From Amylostereum areolatum (lineage: Eukaryota > Basidiomycota > Agaricomycetes > Russulales > Stereaceae), in assembly GCA_012932865.1 (NCBI GenBank), contig SAXG01000021.1:1-64000 (forward strand): a stretch of DNA of 64,000 bases. The letters are read 5' to 3'. The translations under genes were made by a program, and so were the position numbers. The notes under the pieces were generated by a model. The model did no database searches, was not told where the DNA came from, and saw nothing but the letters and a program-made list of their open reading frames with translations. How positions within the stretch are numbered: the stretch's first letter is position 1; each line of letters begins with the position of its first letter. Below are positions 10,691 to 22,210 of the stretch, in pieces.

Positions 10691-13410
10691 TCACCCAATC
10701 AGGCGGAACTCTACTAGGACGCTGTGTCCAATCAAATAAGGGTGATGACGGTCCTCGGAGACATGTATCTCGACCTCGCCCGTAACATCTCTTGTCATGA
10801 TGATCGGTCGGCGACGTGGTGAAGATTCCGTCACAGGTAAAGACGCCAATGCGAGCCCGTCATGGGAATATCTCGACTTGGGTTTCCCGGTGGGGTCGTT
10901 CTCTTTGGTCGAGACATCAAGAGTCAGAGGATCGCATCCAGCTATCAGACCATCAGATGCTGTGAGGTCATTCTTGGGCGTAAGAGGGCTGGCAGATGCT
11001 TTGACCGTGATTTTTTCATCTTCTGGCATAGGTTGAGCCTTCTCCGTGGTCTCAAGATCTGGCTTGCACTTTTCCTCCGCCTTAACAGGGATGTCTCCTG
11101 ACGCGCTCGGGGATGCAGAAAAGGTTGGGATGGGTAACGCCATCGTATGTCGAAAATTCATCCGGGTGGTTAGCTTGGAGGTGACGGTAGGAGGAGAAGG
11201 ATCGCTGAATCAATAGTTGAGGACATCGTGCACATAGGTGTACTAGAGTACACGTACCTTAGGACAACACCTAAAACATTTTCAATACCCTTTCGCACGC
11301 CCAATAGCATTCTGATCGTGCTTTCGCTGTTTAGTTCTCCTCCTGCTACAAGAGCGAATGCGCCGCTAAACGAGAACCGGAAGGACTGAAGAGGATTGTC
11401 TTGTGAACCTCGTTCCAGCTGGGCACGGACATACATCGCCTGTGCTTTGAGGAAACCGGCGATGTTAAATTGTAAGTTGCTGAGGAGTATAGGGCAGCTT
11501 TGGAAAGTTGTTGGCAACTATGAAATCATCAGTATCGCAGATCGGGAACCGCAAGAGTGGGCCCTCGTCTACCTTGGTCGTGGCCGTCTCAGGTGGAACA
11601 GTGTCGGCGGAAAACTGCCCACGGACAGGATGCACCTGTAAGATGAAAAGAACTAAGAATCTGGAGCTAAGCACAACATCAAATGACAAGTTACCACTTC
11701 TTCATCTTGCAATCCAGCCTTTTCCCGTAGAGCTTTTTGGCGGTTATATTCATTGATGATGTGATGAGAAAGCCCGCCACGAGATTCTTCGCCATCCCGA
11801 GGAGGCTTTCCGTGAATGAGACTTATCACTCGTCTCCGTTTCGTTTGAAAGCGGTGGCGATTTCGGCATGATTTGCATCTCAACCATTGGTATTCCTCTT
11901 GAGGTGGCAGACGAGTATGGCAATGTGGACCAGTGCATGCACGGATGCCATCTGGATACTGTAGTCAGATGAAAAAAAGAAGACATGAGAACGAGTCCAA
12001 CTTTGGACCAGAGGATGGACGGACTTCCTCTGGCTTCTCTTTTCCGGCGCCCATTCCTCTAGCATCGAGTTCCGCGTCAGGTCGTGGTCGAGTAACACCG
12101 AGACGTTCTCGTTGGTACTTTCTAAACTTGGCTCGGCACGGTTGACATAGCTTCCATCGAGAGCCTGGCTCGATTTCACCCTTGCACGTTTTGAAGCCGC
12201 ATTGTCGAGGTTTAACGAGTTTATCAAAGGAAAAACCAGGAGGTAGACGTATTCGGAGCTTCAGTCCCGTTTTTCGAGACTACGGAAGAGAAAAGAATCA
12301 GTACACTCCCGAAGAAGCGAGTACGTGTAACGTACCGGACCCGGATCGGGATCAGCCTCAGACTTTCCCTCGTCGTCGCTGTCTGACAAATCGGTCAGAG
12401 CAGACATTTCGCTCTCCCAACCACTGGGTACTTGAACACCGCAGGATTTGATAGTATCTTCTGGAGGCTGTGATGTTGCTTTTATCGAATCTGGGTCATC
12501 CTAGCAGATAAATTAGAATGTAGTTGATGCGATGTATAGAAAGACGCACGGATGGGTATTCCAACTTGAGATCGTCGAGATCGTCATCTACATCCATCGG
12601 CTGGTCTGTTGTGGAGACGCTTGCTTGCGGGAGGGACATGGGCTCATTTTGTGCGATAGAACGTGAGTCTGCACGTCCTTTCAGTGCAGGAGGTGTCTGA
12701 TGGTGATGTTTGAACAAAGGGAAGGGACTGATATGACCAAACAGACCTCGCGAGCAATGAAAGCGTGTTTCGGCGGATGCAACATCACTTCCGAAAGGTC
12801 TAAATGGTGCTCCGGGGGGAATACTTGCGTCTGGTCACCCGGGGTGATGGTTGGAGGGCGGTGGATATGTGATGGCAAAGATGTCGGCACCAGACTCTGT
12901 TTCGCGGTGATGGCTCGTTGAAAACATGACCCACAGAGCAGGGGGGCATCTGGGGATTCTCCAGGGGGGACGACGACGCGTGTTGGACAAAAATAACAGG
13001 TCACGATGGTTTTCTAAGAGCGATTATCGTCAGTCTTCGAACATGTGCTGTAAACATGGGCGGCAAAAACGAGGGAGGTAGCTGATGTGAATGAGATAAC
13101 GGCTTACTTGTGCTTTGGCAGGTCGAGCCTTGGTCAAAAGTCCGTCTTGTTGTTGCCATTGCCCCCTCTGCGCTGCATGTACCTCTCCTAAGCACTTCGG
13201 ACACAAGTTCGCGTACCAATTCCTTAAAGGTAGGGGGGAGTGTCCGCATTTTCCGCGCACACATCTACGCACCATCGGCTGCGACGGCTTCGCTTGACCC
13301 TGTTTGGTCGACACGTGTGGGGCGTCGGTAGTGAGATGGACGTGTATTCCATCCGGACCAGGTGGCTCTTGCCAAGGCAAAGGAGTGTTGTAGTCTGGCG
13401 ACACCTCCAT
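10691..13410 (-). CDS. Cys-cluster protein, family shared with two other genes in the window
   Basis: It starts at ATG 13410 (MEVSPDYNTPLPW) and ends at TGA 10691. Cys pairs occur in order: RCVRGKCG...LCPKCLGE in exon 1; TCYFCPTR...LCGSCFQRA in exon 2 (after an intron ending near 13015); MRCKSCRNRHR near 11880. Later exons have the helical FLKAQAMYVRAQLERG followed by FRFSFSGAFALVAG, and the last exon ends GEVEIHVSEDRHHPYLIGHS then VEFRLIG. The middle and C-terminal blocks resemble those of the genes at 25,690 and 30,188 (VADP block; YVSSEYD and VVVSVVHP). Zinc binding is inferred from the Cys spacing. At least seven exons; most internal borders are approximate. Function unknown. Confidence 0.65.
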
Positions 13411-14170
13411 TGTGCGTTCGGTATACCGATGCGCACAACGTTAGAACCACAAACAGAAAGCGAAGCTGCAGCACACCACCGACTTTTAGCTTGAGGCCAG
13501 CGTTAATCATGGAAGAAACTGCTCACCTACTGAGACTAGCAGTGAGCCACACTGCTTCTACATCCACCGAAAAATGGGAGATGCGTCGAGGGAGACCGTC
13601 GTCGTCATGAGCGACGAGAAAAGGAGCAGAAAGGGGGTATCGTCGGCAGGAAAATGGATCTGCGTCACATTATTTTCTCTAGCTTTCGGGTGACATATCG
13701 TGATGAGCCAATCGGTTCCCAATTTGCGACATTTTTGAACATCTCCTTTGCCCGACCGGCGACCACGCATTCTCAGGATACCAGATTGACCTGTGACGTG
13801 AGATTACACGAGAACCGCACATCGAACAGCTCCGTTCAAGCGAAACCACGGATAGTGAAGATCGCAGGAGCAGCCAGCCGGACTGAGTCAGTGTCTTCTT
13901 TCCAATACTTACAAGCTGAGGAAAAGGGGGAAGGAAGTGAATTCTGTCTAGGGAAAAATCTGGAATAGCACAAGATACAAGTAAGCTGAGGTATGTACCC
14001 GCTGATTGACTGGAAGTTGACTGGAGTTGGACAAGACTGGTGGTTACGAAGTTCCAGCCACAACTGTGGCCCTCTGTGGCCCCGTGAGCCAATCGGAGAC
14101 GCGTCAATATACACAAACAACGCCGGCGCCTTGCCCCGCGTTGGGCTCAACGCCGCCCTCAACATCGACC
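13411..14170. promoter_or_regulatory. divergent intergenic region
   Basis: It separates the minus-strand Cys-cluster gene from the plus-strand complex I subunit gene, so it should hold both promoters. No conserved frame and no clear TATA element were seen. Confidence 0.4.
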
Positions 14171-14614
14171 ATGGCTTCCATCACCGGACCCTTCCGCAAC
14201 ACATTCCGCTACCTGGTGCGTTGCCCCTACTGCTAGGCCACGCCAGCACTGAACACAAGCTCGACGTTCTCCTCTCAAATTTCGTGCTGCAGCAACGTCA
14301 GGCGCACGATTCTCCCGTCATATTCTACTCGGTCGTAATTGGATCCATTGGACCTCTGTTGGTCGCAACGGTTCCTCCAATCCGAAAATCATTTGGCTGG
14401 AGACCTGCTGAGCGCATTCCCACCTCTTATCCCAGTGAGTTCGTGTTCACTTACTCCCTGTCATTTCTTTCTACTGCGTGCATCACTACTCTATACGTTT
14501 CCTTCCGGACCTTGGCAGCTCCGCAGTGGTACTGGCTGGACTGACATATTGTCCCTTGAAACAGTCCCAAACAGGCCGCGAAGACCAGTACAAGGCTATG
14601 AGGACGAGGAGTAG
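14171..14614 (+). CDS. nuo9.5: NADH-ubiquinone oxidoreductase 9.5 kDa subunit
   Basis: Three exons (14171-14215, 14293-14434, 14565-14614) encode 78 aa. The protein begins MASITGPFRNTFRYL, continues QAHDSPVIFYSVVIG and GPLLVATVPPIRKSFG, and ends RPRRPVQGYEDEE. This matches the small single-membrane-helix accessory subunit of fungal mitochondrial complex I (9.5 kDa subunit). The length fits the family. The hydrophobic segment is about residues 22-42, with the positively charged PPIRK after it. In the family this subunit sits in the membrane arm and has no catalytic residue. Confidence 0.93.
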
Positions 14615-15078
14615 ATGGCCCTAATTCCGATATACGAACAAGTCGTGTTTCCGATTACAGAACGCATTAGACTCTATCTTGTTTGCATGTGGAATCTGCA
14701 TGATACTTATATGTGAGACCTTGCCTTGATCATGATGCTGCTGAAGGCGGCGTTTTTCCAGTACTCGGTGACCTTGGTCCAAGCTGTGCGCCTGTTTCGA
14801 GGATGGAGCTGGAGCGCCACACGCTTCTACGTCCCCGCAGTCTGGGCAAACTGGCAGGAGGCCTTTACATAAGTATCGTAACGACTTTTCAACCACAGTT
14901 GACATTGTTCCGCACGAGTCACGGCTGCGCTGTTCCGACTACGACCCCTGTAGGTGATGTACACCCTTTTTCGATATTGCTTGGCAAGCGCAACACGTTC
15001 AACGCATGGCTGTGCACCGCTCATTATATATACCCCTCCTGCTTGCCCCATGGGTGGCCAACACTTACATCCAGGATT

Positions 15079-17634
15079 ATGTATGGCTCTAGTCTTTCCA
15101 TGTCCCGCTCAGCACCATCCCGCAAGCGCCGTTACCTTCGGGCATGGCTGCCAGCCATAGAAGTCGCAAGGCAGGGGTTGAACGCAGTGCCCATAGTGGG
15201 TAGCCCCCTCTCAGCGGTTTTTGACGTCGCCCTTATCGTCGCAAAACTCGCAGATGTAAGTCGAAGGTGCTACCCTGCGCCTCTTCTGTTTCCTGAAATA
15301 AAGTATAGGAAATGTCGACAGAGAAGACAACTTGGAGAGATCTTGCTCTACGAGCCTATCGGCTACATGAAGGTCTACGGGTTGCACTGGAAGGTCAGAA
15401 CATTGACGCTGATCCCACGCTACGTTCGGATCTTGAACGCTTGTACCGGTATGGCCTTTTCCCCAGTGCCTGTCAAAGTGTTAATACCACCGTCCAGAGA
15501 GCTATTCGCCATCGGGAAAGGGATGGTAGAGATGGCGGAAAGGAAGTTTCTGAAGCGGTTTGCAAACCGATCAGAGGATGCCGATAAATTAGCTGCGTGG
15601 AGCGGACGCCTACAGGACGAACTCCAGCATTTCAATGTGAGTAGTCATGCGTGTGATTCTTCTCATGCGGAATGCTAATGCATGCCCCTTAGGCTGTCAG
15701 CCTTGCACACATCAGAAGTTTTGCACATGAACAAGCGCAGTACGATGGCGAGGTACTTGACCAGCTATTACTTCCCGCCCCATCAACTCACGCATGGCTT
15801 CCATGCATAGCACCGTATTTTTCGGGAATCTGAAGTTCAACCGCGGGAACCCTACAAAGTTCTCGCCCATCAACCCGGCTTAGTGCAAGCGGCAGCCGAG
15901 ATCGTCCCTACGAGTAGCAATATGGTTTTGGTACGCCGTCCTAGGACTTCTGGTCATAGCAAGGTGCACAAAAATAATTACGTACACTCGTGACTTCCAA
16001 CGCTTAACATGGATTTTGTTGCAGGAGTTTTGGGACTTCGTGGATGGCATGAAAAAGTTATCGTGGGTTCCCCCACCGTCTCTGCTGCAAACTAGCCATG
16101 CTGACGCCGATATTTGACAGCCATCCAAACGTTGTGCAACTCTTGGGACACTCGAACCAAAGCAGCGACCGTTGGCCCTTTTGTGTGCTTTATCCGGGTA
16201 ATACCTTGCGTCAACTTTATCTTCCCGCTCAATAATTAATAATCCGCAAATTAGCCATATCTTCCTCTGCAATTGACTATGTTGAGGGTTTGGGAGCTGG
16301 GATGCCGCGGTTTCGCGCCGCCGTCTCTATAGTGAGTCGTTTTCCCTGCATCCTCTCCCTTGTGTATTTATCCAGCTGTTTGACGCACCTATAGACCCGG
16401 GATACCAGGGTGAGCGGTCATAATTGTCTTGAGATAACTAGTCTGGTAATTGATCTGTGTCATACAGAGTGCAGCAATGTTTCTTTGGGAGAAAAGGATA
16501 CCTTGGCACTATGACGACCTTGTAAATCCACCTTCCTTTCGAGTGCTGGTGTAACATTGAAGCATCCCTGAAAGGTGTCTATCACGGTCGACAAGTCAGG
16601 CCGAGTGCTTGTTTACCCTGACGCTCTGATTTCTCATGTATACGAGTCAGAGGATCGGTTTGTTACCAACCCTGGTTGGAAGATCGCGACCGTCTACCAC
16701 ACCGTACGTCACCTTACCGTTTGCATGCATGGTTCAGTTTCTGAAGTCTCCTCCACTGTAGCTTGCGGAGACCACCGCAGCCCGCCCGCTAGGCTGTGTG
16801 TTCATTTTAATGATTTACGTTCATGATCTCATCTATTTCGCAGATGGTCCACAGGACCTGATAACATACGGAGAGCATCTTGACGCGTTGGATGACATAC
16901 TCAGACCGCCCTTGAGAACTTCTCCATACAGCCTGAAGGTCCTTCTCGATGCATGGTCCCATGTCCATAAACCTCGGAACATAACGTCCGAGTCGTCTCC
17001 AGCATGCGGGGATGTAGGGTATTGGATCCTTGGCCCTTCCAGGAAAGCTAGGTTCATACGTATGACCTCGCTTGCCGAGCTTCACAAATCACGTTTGCGG
17101 CCTTCTGGTCAACCCACATTCAAGACCAGCACGTCATCTTTCATGACGACGACAACAACACTCAGCGATGTTGATTTCGACCCTCAGCCATTGGGGGAGG
17201 AAATACATAGTGACGGGTCGCAGAAATGTGTTTGGGACATGGGCTCAGGCCATTGTGAAGACGTGTGGATTGTGGCGAAGGCTTTCCAAGAACTGTCGAA
17301 GGCAACCGGGGACTTTCGAGATTTCGACGAAAGAACAAACCATAGTCAGGCATTCGGTGTCTTGCTGAAACACGCAAGAACTCTAAACGCGTTAGCAAAG
17401 GCCAAAGGCAAACAACTAAGCGATCTTGTTATCGGTGCGTCGTCGCCATCAGTTCTCCTTCCCTTGTATGTTGCCATATGTCGCTTACTTCGAGAACACT
17501 CCTCAGTCACAGCCCACGAAGTGTTGTTAAAAGCTCACGCAGAGGTCGACCCAGATACAAAAATCAGTGAGCTTATGTTTCGCCCGCTTGAAGGCCTGAA
17601 CATTCTATTCTGGATGTTAGCAACTGAGTACTGA
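15079..17634 (+). CDS. putative MLKL-type helical bundle plus kinase-like domain protein
   Basis: Exon 1 (15079-15255) gives VPIVGSPLSAVFDVALIVAK; exon 2 (15309-15448) gives WRDLALRAYRLHEGLRVALE and LRSDLERLYR. A following helical stretch has FAIGKGMVEMAERKFLKRF then LQDELQHFN. This order matches the four-helix MLKL/HeLo-like N-terminal domain found on fungal signalling proteins. A later junction reads EFWDFVDGMKKLS-CHPNVVQLLGH, the alphaC-beta4 part of a protein kinase fold. VDKSGRVLVYPDA may be the beta6-beta7 hairpin. I find no HRD or DFG motif, so it is probably a pseudokinase. The last exon (from about 16850) ends WMLATEY at 17634. Several exon borders between 15.7 and 16.8 kb are unresolved, and two genes are possible. 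If the assignment holds, a role in self/non-self recognition or cell death would be expected from the family; that is inference. Confidence 0.55.
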
Positions 17635-17793
17635 GTGTGTGCGTTGACCTTAACAGCGTCTAAGCGTATCTTCTTCTACCGTCGCCCTCTCCGACCGACC
17701 CTGTTACCGTTTAACAAGGACTGGGGTTACTGGTCGTTCAACGCTTGTCCTCCTGGCACCCGCAAGCACACATATTCTGATTCGCTACCTTCT

Positions 17794-18431
17794 ATGTCGA
17801 CACCTGAACAAACTCCACTACCACCGACGCATCGCGCTAAAACACTGAACACACCTGCACGTTCTTCACTGCTCGAAGCCTCGTCATTAGTCCCTCCATC
17901 GACGGCATCGAATGTGATCGACGACTTTCCGGACAGTCCAACGAGTCACATCAACACCACGGCCCATGCTGCGGGTCTGAAAGGCTTCATAACTGATGTT
18001 TACGCGTGAGCCGTGCTTTATCGTCCATCAATCATCATCTCACCACCATATCCAGTCCCCGACCTCGTATACATTACGTGCAGCTTTCGCCCTTCGAGGC
18101 CGACCTTGTACTGGAGCTGTCTCGGCCACATGATACCCTCGGCCGGTCCACGATGGTTATACAACCGCACAGTCGTTTGGCCTCTTCGTCCCGGGAAATC
18201 CAGCAAAGACCTATTGCTTCACCCTCTGGCCTGTCTCCTGGCGTCCTCGGCAAGGCAGCCCCGAATGTGCGTAGTAAGCCCATAGGACAGCTCCCAGCCG
18301 CCGCACTGCGCGGAGAGAACAATCAGGCCACCCGTCGTTCATTCTATTCCTCTGATACCTTAATCGGGTTCGTCGTCGGGGCCACCGTCCTTAACCTGCT
18401 CATTGCCCTGTATACCTCGTACATAAGTTGA
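17794..18431 (+). CDS. small tail-anchored membrane protein
   Basis: Two exons, 17794-18005 and 18056-18431, join over a 50-bp intron (GTGAGC...CCAG) to give 195 aa. The N-terminus is Thr/Pro/Ser-rich (MSTPEQTPLPPTHRAKT). The C-terminus is a single hydrophobic helix, TLIGFVVGATVLNLLIALY, four residues from the end, as in tail-anchored proteins. There is no signal peptide. It lies 160 bp downstream of the kinase-like gene on the same strand. Not recognised by name; it could be an organelle outer-membrane adaptor. The clean join and the terminal helix make it a credible gene. Confidence 0.7.
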
Positions 18432-18842
18432 CTGGCCCTCTTCTCTTTAAGTATCCCTGTTATACCCAGCGTACCATACATACATGTATCATTGCCATTC
18501 TTAATTCTCCTTGTTGACGTTACACCGCATCAGTATACTTATGTACACTGTTATTTGATCTCTACATCTGTCGTTTCGTGACCTCATCGTCTCTTCTCGG
18601 CTGTCTCCCGAACCTTGGTCTCTTTGTTTCCTCGGTGCCAAGAACCTCTCTCACCTCGTCAACTTCGCGCGTTTTTATTGTACGTCCGCCCTGCCTTGTC
18701 CGCTGTGATATTTACTTCGTCACTAGTCACCTACATCGGGTGGTCAAGCCCACAACGAGAATCTCTGCCCTCTCCAGCCAGGGTCGCGTTGTCACTGGAA
18801 CTTCCATTGTCGAAGGTATTTTGTGGATCCTGCTTACCCTAG

Positions 18843-19469
18843 TTGAGCCGGGTCTCCACTGGCCACAAGTATTCCACCCGGTCCTCCCAAGACGACGGTG
18901 CGGTTCCACGAGGGACTATCTTCTACCATCGCGGAACGGGAAATTGGTGGATATGCCGTCGCACAGCAAGAATCATATCAGCGCGGACGCCCGCGGACAT
19001 CAGCCAGGCCTTCAAACTGGAGGGCCCCGCCGAAGTGGCGGCGGCGGCATGCAACGCAAGGATAGTGGAGCTGTCGTCGGCCACAACCGACCCGAAACTG
19101 CAGGCTAGTGTACCGGCGTACTTCTCCTGTGACTTGTCCAAATTTTGATCTTCTGAACGGTTGCAGTGTGGGCATCGGGGTATTCACGGGATACATTTGC
19201 AGACGTGAGTTATGCCTGCCATTTCTTGATGTTCTGTTCCCCTTTCCGCGTCAAGTACCTTCTGTGAAGTCGCCAGGATAAGCGCGGTGTCCTGGGTTGA
19301 ACATGCACTAATCCGCCCCGCGTGGGGCGCGGTGTACTCGAAATCAGCCGCAGTAAGTTGCATTCGCTCTCGAGCCTTTTTCAAGCTTGTGATGCACATT
19401 CTCCACTGACGACACACGCACTTTTGCAATCTACAGAAAACCTTGCGTGACTCGTGGATTCAAATTTGA
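18843..19469 (+). CDS. unresolved small multi-exon gene
   Basis: Coding-like pieces follow one another on the plus strand: TTVRFHEGLSSTIAEREIGG (about 18896-18955), AFKLEGPAEVAAAACNARIV (about 19008-19070), VWASGYSRDTFAD (about 19166-19205), ISAVSWVEHALIRPAWGAVY (about 19280-19340) and a last exon KTLRDSWIQI ending at TGA 19467-19469 after a clean CTACAG acceptor. The first two pieces are in different frames without an obvious intron. The start codon is not identified. Function unknown; treat the limits as approximate. Confidence 0.4.
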
Positions 19470-20001
19470 GGGATGCCAACTCTTCCCTAAGGACGCCGCG
19501 GAACCACAGCTTTGATTGTCCTCATATTTCCCTAGCCAATCAACGAGCCACCGCCTACCGAGATGGGCAAGAATAAGCCTATGCGACCTCGTCATCGTGG
19601 GGCGATGACAAGGGGGACTCATCCTCACGCTGCGATGTGTATCACTGGATCCGTCGTCGGCGTCCGGGGGTGAAGTTGTGATGGGCAGATATAGGTATTG
19701 TGGCAGCGTCCCGACGAGTTACCGTCGGACGGGTTGTTCCCACTCCAAGAGTTGTAAGTGGAATGGATGGGTGTTGTCGCTGTGCAGATTTGCAAAGGTC
19801 GTGCTGCACACTTCGCCTCAGGCTTTGCCTGCGGAGAGACAATGAGTTGACGTCAGTGCTCTCTTCCCGTCCTATAAAGCCTTGAGTCCGTTGGTCACTG
19901 ATGGTCCTCAGCTCTTTGCAGCATTCACACCACCGCTCGACAAGATCCATATTCCAAGTTTACCATCCTCCTTACTAGCACAAATATCGACTACAAGTAC
20001 G
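19470..20001. other. intergenic stretch
   Basis: It lies upstream of the small gene at 20002. No conserved frame was seen; it is the probable promoter of that gene. Confidence 0.4.
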
Positions 20002-20551
20002 ATGCAAGACAGCACTGACTCCGTCACCCGCGTCCTCACCGACTCTAAGAGTCGCCTTGTGTCGGGTGACAGGATCAAGCACCCCGAGCTCAGCGCTGGG
20101 GCCATTCACTGCGCCGAGAAGTTAGGGGGTTTCCTCCTCTAGCCATATATCTTCCTCGCTCACTTCCGCTTCGACGTAGAGCCCTCAAGCATTCTCAGGC
20201 CGCCGATAACGCGCCTAGCTGGAACGTCTTCGCCAAAGGCTACCATGGCGCGCAGTCCACGCTTTATTCGTTCTCGGCTCGCACTTGCGACAACGTATGT
20301 GCTATCGGCTTGCGCTCTATGACAAATACATGGCTAATCGTGTCAGCATGCTTCACTGGCACAGGCCGCTCGTCTGGCAGAGAGCGACACCACGGCTGCT
20401 AGCGCGTTCGACGCCATCGGCCGGCCTAGCGTGGAGTCGAATGGAAGGCCATCTTGTATGTTTTTGTTACTTGTATCTTCCTGTGGAAAATTCATTGATA
20501 TGCACCGGGTTCGTTACAGCAACTTCCATTGACCGCAAGTCTTTTGACTGA
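20002..20551 (+). CDS. 124-aa soluble protein of unknown function
   Basis: Four exons (20002-20120, 20180-20294, 20347-20455, 20520-20551) keep frame across three introns of 52-64 bp and end at TGA, giving 124 aa. The protein starts MQDSTDSVTRVLTDSKSRLV and contains HCAEKALKHSQAADNAPSW and LAQAARLAESDTTAASAFDA. It is rich in Ala, Ser and Asp, has no membrane helix or signal peptide, and looks largely helical. I do not recognise the family. All splice sites are GT-AG, and the three phase-correct joins make chance unlikely. It converges with the peroxiredoxin gene. Confidence 0.7.
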
Positions 20552-20840
20552 ATAGTTGAACGTTGAAGCTTGAAGCTTGAAGTCCTAAGGCGACGCTGCC
20601 ATTTCTCGCGCATTCGACAAAGACCCTGTGATGTTTATCTGTACTGGTATCCACGTGCAATCCAAGTCTCACGACACATCTGCTTCACGTCGATGAAATC
20701 TGCCTGCGCAAATTATTTGAAGAGTGGGCGCGCCCGTTTCTATTACACGGTAGCGGCGAATCCCCAACGTGTCGCAATACCTCTATGGTCTATGGTCCAA
20801 AGCCGCGTTACCCTAAACAAGGTAAGTACTTAGGTATCCA

Positions 20841-21672
20841 TTACTCGACGCGAGCGCGTTTGACGCCGTTCGCCTTCTCCGTGGTGCCATTGCTGAAGAA
20901 TTCGAGTTTGCCCACGGGGTCGCCTTTGATGGTGCGCGAGCCCTCGCTCCAGTTAACCGGGCAGACCTCGCCATGCTCATCCTGAGAAACGTCAGCCATA
21001 CCATCTTGAGAGACAGGGTGGATCAGATGCGTACCGTGTACTGGAATGCCTTAACAAGACGCAGAGCCTCGTCCACCGAGCGGCCCACAGGGCTGTCGTT
21101 GATGGTCATTTGGCGGAGGATACCCTTGGGGTCGATGAGGTAGCTCGCACGGAGAGGAACGCCCTCGTCTTCGATGAGGGCGCCGTACGCGCGGGAGACC
21201 TTCTGGCTTTTGTCATCCACAAGCGCGATCTTGAGCGGGCCACCGGGCTTCTTTGGGTCTGGCCCAAGGCCCCCCTGGGAACGGGGAGTCGTCGCCCACG
21301 CAAAGTGAGCGTACTTCGAGTCGCAGGACACGCCGAGAACGGTGGTGTTGATGGCGTCGAAGGCAGGCAAGGCGTCGTTGAAAGCAAGGATCTCGGTTGG
21401 GCATACAAAGGTGAAGTCCCTACAAAAAACGCGCCACGACATTTGAGTGAGGAGTCGTTACGGTCGTGCAAATTGTAGCAAACGACGTACATAGGGTAGA
21501 AGAGGAGGATTACCCTAGGAAAAGCGCGTCAATAATAGGCCAGGAGGAGGCAGGAAGATATGACGCACCATTTACCGAGGTAGTCTGAGAGGGAGATATC
21601 TTTGAAGTCGCCGTTCTCGACGACGGTGGCGGAGAACGCAGGTGCGGGCTTTTTGATAGTAGGAAGAGACAT
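20841..21672 (-). CDS. TSA1: typical 2-Cys peroxiredoxin
   Basis: Four exons (21672-21569, 21514-21491, 21419-21035, 20981-20841) encode 217 aa. Exon 2 is a 24-nt microexon that restores VILLFYPM before DFTFVCPTEI. The peroxidatic Cys is in FVCPTEI and the resolving Cys in GEVCPVNW. The enzyme reduces H2O2 and organic peroxides using thioredoxin in the cytosol or mitochondria. There is no obvious targeting peptide (MSLPTIKKPAPAF), so it is probably cytosolic. The tail after LEFFSNGT is ANGVKRARVE rather than the short YF tail of yeast Tsa1, which could change sensitivity to over-oxidation. No frame break was found. The symbol follows the yeast homologue. Confidence 0.93.
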
Positions 21673-22210
21673 GGCGAACAGCGAAACCGACGGGGACAAG
21701 CGAGAACTTGAGCGGATTGTGGTGGTGGGTGGCACGATTGAGGACAAGCACCTTTTGCGCAACTTTTAAGCGGTCCTGGGGCGTAACGAAATTGATCGAG
21801 GCCGAGAACAGGGGTCCATCGGCGACGCAGGGCCCGAAGTCGAGAACCTGAACGCGAGTCCTCGCACTGATGCGTGCATGCCAAACGCAAAGTGGCGCGC
21901 GAGGCACACAACCACGTTGTGAACATCGCAAACGACGCGCTCGAGCCTCGAAGATCTTCAAGTTGAACGTTGGAGGTTGGTGGTGGAAGTCACGTGGGGG
22001 CGGGACGGACGAGATCGACGGAGAGAATTCAATTATCCGAGTCCATCGCCGCTACGGCGCTCCCGCCGTCCACCGATCGCCTTCGTAGTCGCTTCCATCC
22101 CCCGACGCCCATCTCGACGACCTAGGCGCGACCTTGACGGCCTTTATCGCCGTTGCTGTCCTCGGCTCGTCGTCGTCGTCGTCGCCTCTTGCGCTCCTTC
22201 CGCTACGTCC
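21673..22210. promoter_or_regulatory. divergent promoter, peroxiredoxin / F-box gene
   Basis: About 540 bp lies between two divergent start codons. The side near the F-box start has a (CGT)n run around 22163-22180. No other element could be named. Confidence 0.4.

Noticed and set aside
14713..15678. 321-codon plus-strand frame
   Set aside because: It reads through introns of the kinase-like gene; the coding exons are in other frames with proper splice sites.
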